Assembly (NCBI GenBank): GCA_027306955.1
Contig: DAHUXX010000049.1
Span: forward strand, 1-12,320
Reading direction: 5' to 3'
DNA: 12,320 bases
Origin: Acetobacteraceae bacterium
GTDB lineage: Bacteria; Pseudomonadota; Alphaproteobacteria; Acetobacterales; Acetobacteraceae
Position 1 is the first letter of the stretch. Every line of letters begins with the position of its first letter. A program made the position numbers and the translations under genes. The notes beneath the pieces are model-generated. The model was not told the origin of the DNA, ran no database searches, and was given only the letters and a program-made list of their open reading frames with translations. Below, in pieces: positions 6,646 to 12,320 of the stretch.

Positions 6646-7622
6646 AAATCGCCGTCTTCGGCGCGGGTGCCATCGGGGGACTGATGGCCGCGCGCCTGGC
6701 GGCGTCCGGCCAGGAGGTGACGGTGGTCGCGCGCGGCCCACACCTGGCCGCGATGCGCGAGCACGGGCTCCGGCTCATTTCCGGTGACGAAACGATCACG
6801 ACGCACCCGCGCGCCTGCGCCAATGCCGAGGAGGCGGGTGTGCAGGACGCGGTGATCGTGACACTGAAGGCGCATTCGCTGCCCGGGGTCGCCGCCGACA
6901 TCGCGCGCATGATGTCGCCGGAGACGATGCTGGTCACCGGCGTCAACGGCATTCCCTACTGGTATTTCCACGGGATCGATTCACCGTGGCGCGGCCGCGT
7001 GGTGGAAAGTGTCGACCCCGGCGGCATCATCTCGCGCACGTTGCCGCCCGCCCAGGCGATCGGCTGCGTCGTCTATCCCGCGGCGGAGGTGATCGAGCCC
7101 GGCGTCGTCGAGCACACCTACGGCGACCGTTTCAGCCTCGGCGAGCCGGACGGCTCGCGCTCCCCGCGCGTCGAGGCACTGTCGAAGGCGCTGATGGCGG
7201 CGGGCTTCAAGGCGCCTGTACGCCCGCGCATCCGCGACGAGATCTGGGTCAAGCTCTGGGGCAATCTGACGTTCAACCCCGTCTCGGCGCTCACCGGCGC
7301 GACGCTGGACCGCATCACGGGACAGCCGGACCTGCGTGCGCTCTCGCGTGCGATGATGCTGGAGGCGCAGGCGGTGGCGGAGGCGCTGGGCGTTCGTTTC
7401 GCGATCGACGTGGACAAGCGCATCGAGGGCGCGGCCGAGGTCGGCGCGCACAAGACCTCGATGCTGCAGGACCTCGAGCGCGGCCGGCCGATGGAGATCG
7501 ACGCGCTGCTCGGCGCCGTCGTCGAGCTCGGCACGCTCACCGGCCACGCGATGCCGCTTTGCGCCGCGGTGCTCGCGCTGGTGCGCGAGCGGGCGCGGCA
7601 GGCGGGGTGTTACAGCGGGTAG
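6642..7622 (+). CDS. PanE/ApbA-family reductase, candidate oxalyl-CoA reductase
   Basis: A 326-residue protein with a GTG start whose last bases form the TGA of the preceding synthetase gene. The NADPH-binding motif GAGAIGG is at residues 7-13, followed by the second strand VTVVARG. The ketopantoate-reductase active-site pattern is intact: Lys204 in VKLWGNLTFNPVSALTGA and Glu285 in GRPMEID. VTGVNGIPYWYFHG and VYPAAEVIEPGVVEHTYGDRFSLG place it in the PanE2-like branch that is often a second copy beside true pantothenate PanE. By family it would reduce 2-dehydropantoate. However, Methylobacterium extorquens PanE2 has been reported as an oxalyl-CoA reductase giving glyoxylate, and coupling to an oxalate-CoA-ligase-like gene favours that role here. 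The reductase family is certain; the substrate is inferred. Confidence 0.9.
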   Translation: MKIAVFGAGAIGGLMAARLAASGQEVTVVARGPHLAAMREHGLRLISGDETITTHPRACANAEEAGVQDAVIVTLKAHSLPGVAADIARMMSPETMLVTGVNGIPYWYFHGIDSPWRGRVVESVDPGGIISRTLPPAQAIGCVVYPAAEVIEPGVVEHTYGDRFSLGEPDGSRSPRVEALSKALMAAGFKAPVRPRIRDEIWVKLWGNLTFNPVSALTGATLDRITGQPDLRALSRAMMLEAQAVAEALGVRFAIDVDKRIEGAAEVGAHKTSMLQDLERGRPMEIDALLGAVVELGTLTGHAMPLCAAVLALVRERARQAGCYSG

Positions 7623-7625
7623 GTC

Positions 7626-7649
7626 GGGTCTTTCCTGTAAGAAAGAACC
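7626..7649. terminator. Hairpin between convergent genes
   Basis: TCTTTC (7629-7634) and GAAAGA (7641-7646) pair around CTGTAA. GG (7626-7627) and CC (7648-7649) extend the stem beyond one mismatch. It lies in the 49-base gap between the convergent PanE-like and permease stops, where a shared terminator is expected. There is no long T-run on either side, only TTTT at 7657-7660 on the + strand. Confidence 0.35.
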
Positions 7650-7671
7650 AAAGAACTTTTGTCCGCCGCGA

Positions 7672-9084
7672 TCAGTCGTCGGCCATGTAGGCGCCGATGT
7701 GCTGGGCGAGCTCGGGGTCGCGCCGGGCGATGGTGACGCCGTAGAGTGCTGCGATCACCAACACCGCGAGCGCCACATAGGGAAAGATGTTGAACGGCCA
7801 GCTCTGCCCCGGCTGGACCAGGCCCCACAGCGGCAGCAGCATGAACAGCGTGCCCGCCAGCGGCACGACGAGGTGCCGGATGGGGCGGAACTGGTCGCGG
7901 TGACGGCGCAGCATGAAGGCCGGCAGCGCGAGATTGGTCGCCATGTACACGAGGATCACCGGAATGGTGCCGAGCGTGCCGGCGTCGCCGAAATAGTCCA
8001 GCGCCGAGATCCCGCGCCCCCAGCCGAAGATCACGACCGAAGCAAAGGCGATGATCAGGAACGCCCAGGTCGCGACATATGGCGTGCGATGGTGCGGGTG
8101 GATCTTGCCGAAGAAGGCCGGCAGCAGCCGCTCGCGCCCCGAGTTGAACAGGATGCGCGCCTGCGAGTTGGTGAGTGCGATGAGGGAGCTCAGGATCGAG
8201 GTGAGGCCGGCGAGATAGGCGAGCGCCACCAGGCCGCCTGCCGAGGTTTTCATCGCATCGATGAAGGGAATATCCGACTTGCCGATGGCGGTCGCGTTCA
8301 TGTGGAAGGCGACCGTCACCGCATAGGCGAGGAAGATGTAGAAGATGCCTATTGCGATTGTCGCGGAGACCAGCGCCCGCGGCACGTTGCGTCGTGGCTC
8401 CGCGGTCTCCTCGGCGAGCATCGCCGAGTTCTCCCAGCCGATGAACAGATAGATGGCAAGCGGGAAGCCCGCGCCGAGACCAGCGAGCCCGCCCGAGAGA
8501 TTCGACGGCAGGAACGGCGCGATCGACAGCGAGCCGGCGTTGGCGGCCAGCATCACGACACCGCCCACCAGAAGCAGTACGAGTTCGAAATAAAAGAAGA
8601 TCGCCGCCCAGCGGGTCGAGAGGCTGATGCCGCGCATCACCAGCATGCCCGCTATGATCGCGGCCACGGCGCAGACCAGCGGCCAGGGCAGCGAGGCGCC
8701 GGTGAAGAATTTCAGCGTGTCGACAAACCAGCCGCCGGAGATCGCGACCACCGAGGAGGCGGCGATGATGTAGCCGAACGTGACGAAGACGGAGACCGCG
8801 GCCCCGACCGCCGGCCCGAAAGCCAGCCCCGTGAACGTGACGAAGGAGCCCGTCGAGGGGCGATAGCGGGTGAACTCCGCCAGCGTGTTGGTGAGAAAGA
8901 GGATGGCGATCATCGCCGTGATGATCGTCACCGGTGTCGCGATACCCGCCCCGCCGGCGATGACGCCGAAGCCGAAGAAGAAGCTCATTGCCGGGGCGAT
9001 GTTGGCCATGGTCGAGGCGACGATCTGCGGCAGGCCGAGCGTGCCCCGTTGCAGCCGCTCGCCGTGGGCGGCGATGGACGTCAT
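7672..9084 (-). CDS. APC-superfamily amino acid permease
   Basis: A 470-residue, strongly hydrophobic protein with about 12 membrane segments, the usual APC-family size. The ATG at 9084 has GGAGG 6 bases upstream, so the start is secure. The first helix region (LPQIVASTMANIAPAMSFFFGFGVIAGGAG) has the broken, Gly-rich form that holds substrate in APC carriers. Further family features are STGSFVTFTGLAFGPAVGA, the FIGWENSAMLAEETAEPRRNVPRAL segment after helix 6, and NSQARILFNSGRERLLPAFFGKIHPHHRTPYVA, which is highly typical of bacterial amino acid/polyamine permeases. It would import or exchange an amino acid or related amine across the inner membrane; the substrate cannot be read from sequence. 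It faces the synthetase/reductase pair convergently, so co-transcription is ruled out and any shared pathway is speculative. Confidence 0.93.
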   Translation of the reverse strand: MTSIAAHGERLQRGTLGLPQIVASTMANIAPAMSFFFGFGVIAGGAGIATPVTIITAMIAILFLTNTLAEFTRYRPSTGSFVTFTGLAFGPAVGAAVSVFVTFGYIIAASSVVAISGGWFVDTLKFFTGASLPWPLVCAVAAIIAGMLVMRGISLSTRWAAIFFYFELVLLLVGGVVMLAANAGSLSIAPFLPSNLSGGLAGLGAGFPLAIYLFIGWENSAMLAEETAEPRRNVPRALVSATIAIGIFYIFLAYAVTVAFHMNATAIGKSDIPFIDAMKTSAGGLVALAYLAGLTSILSSLIALTNSQARILFNSGRERLLPAFFGKIHPHHRTPYVATWAFLIIAFASVVIFGWGRGISALDYFGDAGTLGTIPVILVYMATNLALPAFMLRRHRDQFRPIRHLVVPLAGTLFMLLPLWGLVQPGQSWPFNIFPYVALAVLVIAALYGVTIARRDPELAQHIGAYMADD

Positions 9085-9133
9085 GTGGTTCCTCCCCGGC
9101 CCCGCAGGGCCTTGAAGTTTGCTGCGGGTAACA

Positions 9134-9228
9134 CCCGGTGTGGCGCCGCGTCCATGGCAAACGCGGCAACCACCGGGAACCGAGGGGAAAAATCCCCTCT
9201 GCTTCTCTTTCCTCAGAAAAAGAAGCAG
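9134..9228. other. Structured intergenic element of three successive hairpins
   Basis: Within the 151 bases between the permease start and the hydrolase stop, three foldbacks follow one another. The first pairs CCCGGTG (9134-9140) with CACCGGG (9171-9177) and, inside it, GCCGCG (9145-9150) with CGCGGC (9162-9167). The second pairs GAGGGG (9182-9187) with CCCCTC (9194-9199). The third pairs 9199-9211 with 9216-9228. The element is downstream of the hydrolase and upstream of the permease on the same (minus) strand, so it could be a 3' end, a leader RNA or both. ACACCCGGTGT (9131-9141) is also a small palindrome competing with the first stem. Confidence 0.4.
9199..9228 (-). terminator. Probable terminator hairpin of the phaR-hydrolase unit
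   Basis: Arms 9199-9211 and 9216-9228 form 12 pairs and one mismatch around the four-base loop CTCA. The hairpin begins 8 bases after the hydrolase TAG (9236-9238) on the minus strand. No T-run directly follows; the next T-run is in the loop of the adjoining GAGGGG/CCCCTC hairpin, so termination here may be unusual or the element may be a repeat. Confidence 0.4.
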
Positions 9229-9235
9229 CCGATTC

Positions 9236-10234
9236 CTATGTTCTGAGCCAATCCCTGACTTCCCGTTTTAGGAACGCGAACTCATCAGGGATTCCGTTTG
9301 GCGCTCCGGCGCGGTGGCCCCAGATGCTCTGGATCGGCGCCAGCCGCGCGTGGCGCAGGTGCGCCGCCTCGGCCTCGTTGTCGGCGACGCGGAAATACAG
9401 GTCCGTTGTCGAGGGCAGCAACAGCACCCGCGCCTCGATCGCCCGCAGCGCGGCCGGGAGGTCGCCGCCGTCGGCGATATCCCCGGCCTCCCAGGTCTTG
9501 AGCTGGGCATAGAGATTGGCGGCGCGGCGCTTGTCGTTGCGCTCCTCCCAGTCGGTGCGCAGGAAGGTTTCCAGGTCCGGCGCGCCGAGGGCGGTGATGT
9601 GCAGCCCCGCGCGGTAGAAATCCTGGCTCAGCGCCCAGCCAGCATAGATGTGCCCGAATGCCTTGAGATTGAGGCGCGGCTCGGCCGAGAAGCGTCCGTT
9701 GCCGAGGTGCTCGGGTGCGGCCTCCAGCGTGCGCAGCAGGGAGGACAGGAAGACCCGGTTGTGCACCGCTGTCCTGGCGCTGCCGCAGACCACGATGGCA
9801 CGTTCCACGCCCGGGCGCGTCGCCCAGTGATAAGCCTGCTGCGCGCCCATCGAGAACCCATAGACGGCGGCAAGCCGCTCGATCCCCCACTGCTCGCGCA
9901 GCAACCGCGCCTGCGCTGCCACGACGTCGTGATAGGTGACGACCGAAGGATAGCCTGGCGTTTCGGCCGCCCCCGAGGAAAGCCCGTTGGAGAACAGGTT
10001 CGGGATGACGATGAACCAGCGCCCCGGATCGAGCAGGGAATCCGGCCCGATCGCCCATTCCATGTCCGCGTGCTGCGCGGTGTACGAGCAGGGGTAGAGC
10101 ACCACGTTGTCGCGCGCCGGCGAGAGCGTGCCGTGTGCGCGCCAGACGATGCGCGCGCGGGAGATGGTGCCGCCACGCGCCACCTTCAGGTCCCCGAGCT
10201 CGAAGGCCCCCTCCGCCACCGGCCAGTTCGTCAT
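9236..10234 (-). CDS. MetX-like alpha/beta-fold hydrolase
   Basis: A 332-residue protein from the ATG at 10234, with GGAAG 6 bases upstream. It has the homoserine-acetyltransferase-like layout: an N-terminal ARIVWRAHGTLSPARDNVVLYPC strand region, DPGRWFIVIPNLFSNGLSS, a nucleophile elbow GFSMGA with Ser128, and probable Asp278 (STTDLYF) and His307 (WGHRAG) completing the triad. True homoserine O-acetyltransferases (MetX) usually carry GGSMGG and a longer lid, so this looks like a hydrolase or acyltransferase relative and not a methionine gene. It follows phaR by 14 bases on the same strand and almost certainly shares its transcript. That suggests a role connected with acyl-CoA or hydroxyalkanoate metabolism, but no substrate can be assigned. 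A strong hairpin follows the gene. Confidence 0.88.
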   Translation of the reverse strand: MTNWPVAEGAFELGDLKVARGGTISRARIVWRAHGTLSPARDNVVLYPCSYTAQHADMEWAIGPDSLLDPGRWFIVIPNLFSNGLSSGAAETPGYPSVVTYHDVVAAQARLLREQWGIERLAAVYGFSMGAQQAYHWATRPGVERAIVVCGSARTAVHNRVFLSSLLRTLEAAPEHLGNGRFSAEPRLNLKAFGHIYAGWALSQDFYRAGLHITALGAPDLETFLRTDWEERNDKRRAANLYAQLKTWEAGDIADGGDLPAALRAIEARVLLLPSTTDLYFRVADNEAEAAHLRHARLAPIQSIWGHRAGAPNGIPDEFAFLKREVRDWLRT

Positions 10235-10248
10235 CGATTTCTTCCGGG

Positions 10249-10836
10249 TTACTTCTTCTGGGCCTCGGCGAGCCGGCGGCGCAGATCGGCGATCTCGGCG
10301 CGCAGTCCCTCGATCTCGGCGTCGCGCGAAGCCGGCGGCGTCGGGTCGCCATGCTCGGGGCGGAACGGGGTGAACAGGCTCAGCGCCCGTTCCATCATGG
10401 CGCGGTTCTGCCGCCCCACCTCCTCCATGTCGAAGGGAAAGAAATTCCCCATCGTCTTTTGCATGGCCTCGCGCATCTGCTCCTGCTGGTGCGCGAAGCT
10501 CTCCATTGCCTGCTCCAGGTATCGCGGCACGAGATTCTGCATGGAATCGCCGTAGAACCCGATCAGCTGCCGCAGGAAGGCGGTGGGCAGCAGGTTGTGG
10601 CCCTTGTTCTCCTCCTCGACGATGATCTGGGTGAGCACGGAGCGGGTGATGTCCTCGCCGGTCTTGGCGTCGTAGACGACAAAATCGCGCCCCCCGCGGA
10701 CCATTTCCGCCAGGTTGTCGAGCGTGATGTAGGTCGAGCTTTCCGTGTTGTAGAGGCGGCGATTGGCATATTTCTTCACCACCACCGGTGGCACCGCTGG
10801 TTTGGGTTCCGTGTCAGCCGGGGAGGGGTCGTTCAT
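10249..10836 (-). CDS. phaR: Polyhydroxyalkanoate synthesis repressor PhaR
   Basis: The protein is 195 residues from the ATG at 10836, which has GAGGA 5 bases upstream; an upstream in-frame ATG at 10893 lacks such a site and adds no family sequence. The N-terminal PHA-accumulation regulator domain is unmistakable: VKKYANRRLYNTESSTYITL from about residue 20, then VVYDAKTGEDITRSVLTQIIVEEE. The second domain follows with FLRQLIGFYGDSMQNLVPRYLEQAMESF. Residues 171-191 (RDAEIEGLRAEIADLRRRLAE) form a short coiled coil. PhaR binds DNA upstream of phasin genes and its own gene, and is released when it binds nascent PHA granules; both are known for the family. Here it is divergent from a PhaC-like gene and co-directional with a hydrolase, as expected of a PHA locus controller. 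Confidence 0.95.
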   Translation of the reverse strand: MNDPSPADTEPKPAVPPVVVKKYANRRLYNTESSTYITLDNLAEMVRGGRDFVVYDAKTGEDITRSVLTQIIVEEENKGHNLLPTAFLRQLIGFYGDSMQNLVPRYLEQAMESFAHQQEQMREAMQKTMGNFFPFDMEEVGRQNRAMMERALSLFTPFRPEHGDPTPPASRDAEIEGLRAEIADLRRRLAEAQKK

Positions 10837-11018
10837 GGCGGTCCTCACGGCGAAATTGTCGGCTTTCGTAGCATGCCGCGATGCAACAAGCATAGGCGCC
10901 CATTTCGCTGGCGCTTCCCCGCCGGCGCGCGGGCGGCGGTTTGCTGCACCGCGGCCTTAACCGTTTCCGCCTCCGCGCCGGCCCCCTATGATGCGCGGGG
11001 CGGGAGCCGGGATGGAGC
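10837..11018. promoter_or_regulatory. Divergent control region between phaR and the PhaC-like operon
   Basis: A 182-base gap that should hold promoters in both directions. On + a TATGAT at 10987-10992 is a good -10, with TTTCCG (10964-10969) at 17 bases as a weak -35; transcription would start about 20 bases before the ATG at 11019. TGC-rich sequence occurs twice: GCATGCCGCGATGC at 10871-10884 (with paired GCAT/ATGC ends) on the phaR side, and TTTGCTGCACCGC from 10940 on the PhaC-like side. PhaR proteins are known to favour TGC-rich sites and to regulate their own gene, so these are candidate operators; this is inference only. Confidence 0.4.
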
Positions 11019-11456
11019 ATGAGCGCGGAGGGCGAGCGGGACGGTCCCGAGGACATGCGGGAGCTGGCGCGCGACTGGATCACACTGGTCGAGACAGAGC
11101 TCGCGGCCCTGGCCACCGACCGGGAGGCGCAGGAGGCCTGGACGACGTTGCTGTCCATGTGGGCCGGCGCCGCCGCCGCCATGCTCGCGGCGGTGCCGCG
11201 CGGCAAGGCCGGGATAGGTGGCGCGCATGAACACCACGCCCCTCCCGCGCCGGGGCCCGCGTCCCCTCCTGCTGCACCTGACCCTCGCGATGCTGAGATC
11301 GAGCGTCTCGGTGGCCGCCTCCGCGACCTCGAGCAGCGCCTCGCGGAACTGGAACGCGGGGGAGGAAGCCCGGACACTGCTGGAGAGGCTGGCCCACACC
11401 GGTCCCGACGGGTTTCCCGAGGCGGTGCTGCGCGAGGCGCTCGCCGCCGACCGTGA
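11019..11456 (+). CDS. Small PHA-locus protein with C-terminal coiled coil (possible PhaE- or phasin-like partner)
   Basis: A 145-residue frame from the ATG at 11019. Residues about 13-60 (MRELARDWITLVETELAALATDREAQEAWTTLLSMWAGAAAAML) form an amphipathic helical segment with several Trp residues, in the style of small phasin or PhaE-like proteins. A His/Pro/Ala linker follows, then a heptad coil at residues 90-110 that matches the PhaR tail at 13 of 21 positions. After about residue 115 the sequence becomes Arg/Gly-rich and lacks domain character, because the following PhaC-like gene is read there in another frame. The ribosome-binding site is unclear: GGAG is only 1 base from the ATG, and GGGAG is 12 bases away. 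Another possible start is the ATG at 11055. Family not firmly recognised; a partner subunit for the short synthase next door is the best guess from position. Confidence 0.6.
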   Translation: MSAEGERDGPEDMRELARDWITLVETELAALATDREAQEAWTTLLSMWAGAAAAMLAAVPRGKAGIGGAHEHHAPPAPGPASPPAAPDPRDAEIERLGGRLRDLEQRLAELERGGGSPDTAGEAGPHRSRRVSRGGAARGARRRP

Positions 11457-12320
11457 GCTGATCCGAGGCATCGCCGCCTACCGCCGCCACCCCTGGCATC
11501 GCGACCTGCCCGAGCCCCCGCCGATCTGGTCCGAGGGCGGCTCGCGGCTTCTTGATTATGGTGGGAGTGGTCCCACGGTGCTGTTCGTGCCCAGCCTGGT
11601 GAACCGTGCCCACGTGCTGGACCTCGCGTCGGATCTTTCCATGATGCGCTATCTCGCCGGCTCGGGGCTGCGACCGCTGCTGCTGGACTGGGGCTGGCCG
11701 GGCGAGGCGGAGCGCGCCTTCACGCTCACCGACTACATCGCGGGCAGGCTGGAGCGGGCGCTCGCGTTTGCCGCGGCGGAGCGGCCGGTGGTGCTCGCGG
11801 GCTATTGCATGGGCGGTGACCTCGCCCTTGCCGCGGCACTTCGCCGGTCGGAGCTGGTGCGCGCGCTGGCGCTGCTGGCGACCCCGTGGGATTTCCACGC
11901 CGCCGGCGTGGAGCTGGCGCAGGCGCTGGCCCGGCTGCTGCCGCTCGCCGAACCGTTGCTCGCCTTCTCCCGCACCCTGCCGGTCGATGCGCTGCAGCTC
12001 CTCTTCGCCATGCTCGACCCCTGGGGGATCGCGCGCAAATACCGGGGCTTCGCCCGCCTCGACCCGGACGGCCCCCGGGCGCGGCTGTTCGTGGCGCTGG
12101 AGGACTGGCTCAACGACGGCGTGCCGCTCGCGGCCCCCGTAGCGCGCGAGTGCCTGGCTGGATGGTACGGCGAGAACACGCCGGCGCGCGGCGCCTGGCG
12201 CGTCGCGGGGCTGCCAGTCGAGCCGCAGGCGCTGCGCATGCCCGCCTTCGTCGCCGTGCCCTCGCGCGACCGCATTGTGCCGCCGGAATCCGCCGCGCCG
12301 CTGGCGCGCCTCATTCCCGG
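11227..12320 (+). CDS. Short PhaC-like polyhydroxyalkanoate synthase, 3' end outside window
   Basis: The frame is open from the ATG at 11227 to the right edge, 364 codons. A stop in the same frame at 11215-11217 excludes earlier starts, and AGGTGG lies 5 bases upstream of the ATG. Third codon positions are almost all G or C from the ATG on. The core matches class III/IV PHA synthases: TVLFVPSLVNRAHVLDL, LLLDWGWPGEAER.FTLTDYI, the lipase-like box GYCMGG with nucleophile Cys194, LLATPWDF, LEDWLNDGVP, CLAGWYGENTPARG and a catalytic-Asp region PSRDRIVPPESA. The His motif would lie beyond the window. It would polymerise hydroxyacyl-CoA into PHA at the granule surface. The enzyme is far shorter upstream of the Cys box than class I PhaC, and class III/IV enzymes need a small partner, which may be the overlapping upstream gene. 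A non-synthase PhaC-like hydrolase is possible. Confidence 0.85.
   Translation, partial: MNTTPLPRRGPRPLLLHLTLAMLRSSVSVAASATSSSASRNWNAGEEARTLLERLAHTGPDGFPEAVLREALAADRELIRGIAAYRRHPWHRDLPEPPPIWSEGGSRLLDYGGSGPTVLFVPSLVNRAHVLDLASDLSMMRYLAGSGLRPLLLDWGWPGEAERAFTLTDYIAGRLERALAFAAAERPVVLAGYCMGGDLALAAALRRSELVRALALLATPWDFHAAGVELAQALARLLPLAEPLLAFSRTLPVDALQLLFAMLDPWGIARKYRGFARLDPDGPRARLFVALEDWLNDGVPLAAPVARECLAGWYGENTPARGAWRVAGLPVEPQALRMPAFVAVPSRDRIVPPESAAPLARLIP

Noticed and set aside
4948..6741. A 597-codon open frame on the minus strand opposite the acyl-CoA synthetase
   Set aside because: Its translation is Arg/Gly/His-rich without domains and lies antisense to a clear enzyme gene; it reflects the high GC content.
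6642..7622. Assigning the reductase as pantothenate-pathway panE
   Set aside because: The fold is right, but the gene is coupled to an oxalate-CoA-ligase-like gene and resembles the PanE2 branch, so the symbol was withheld.
9085..9235. Glycine, guanidine (ykkC) or other known riboswitch upstream of the permease
   Set aside because: I compared the visible conserved bases of these classes from memory and saw no match; only generic hairpins are present.
7610..9246. Long open frames of more than 500 codons on both strands over the permease gene
   Set aside because: The permease frame on the minus strand has family motifs, a strong ribosome-binding site and membrane helices; the others are low-complexity shadows.
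1..12320. Mobile element, defence system, CRISPR array or tRNA
   Set aside because: No transposase, integrase, nuclease or helicase motifs, no regularly spaced repeats and no cloverleaf were seen on either strand.

Overview
The window is about 70% GC, with GC-rich third codon positions, tightly packed genes and several GTG starts. Together with a PhaR-controlled polyhydroxyalkanoate (PHA) locus and short CTTTC/GAAAG hairpins between genes, this suggests an alphaproteobacterium, perhaps of the Acetobacteraceae; that placement is inferred from gene style, not from a marker gene. I see no rRNA, tRNA, CRISPR array, insertion sequence or integrase. No gap between genes exceeds about 180 bases.

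Left part (1-4727): the edge of an exopolysaccharide or surface-glycan region. The 3' end of a Wzy/O-antigen-ligase-like membrane protein (+) converges on a minus-strand three-gene unit: a YdcF/ElyC-like DUF218 membrane protein, a FemAB/CelD-like acetyltransferase-fold protein and a secreted right-handed beta-helix protein. Each junction in that unit is a GTGA start/stop overlap. Divergent from it, on +, lies a second FemAB/CelD-like protein.

Middle (4728-9235): a 70-residue single-pass membrane protein, then an acyl-CoA synthetase closely resembling oxalate-CoA ligases (AAE3/Pcs60 type), overlapped by GTGA with a PanE-family reductase. In Methylobacterium extorquens a PanE homologue (PanE2) acts as oxalyl-CoA reductase, so this pair may convert oxalate to glyoxylate. 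The synthetase start codon is directly preceded by a long hairpin that encloses its Shine-Dalgarno sequence. A convergent APC-family permease follows, with an unusually structured, hairpin-rich intergenic region at its 5' side.

Right part (9236-12320): a PHA locus. A MetX-like alpha/beta hydrolase lies 14 bases downstream of phaR on the minus strand. Divergent from phaR are a small coiled-coil protein and a short, class III/IV-like PhaC synthase running off the right edge. These two + strand genes overlap by 230 bases in different frames, and the small protein carries a C-terminal tail resembling that of PhaR.
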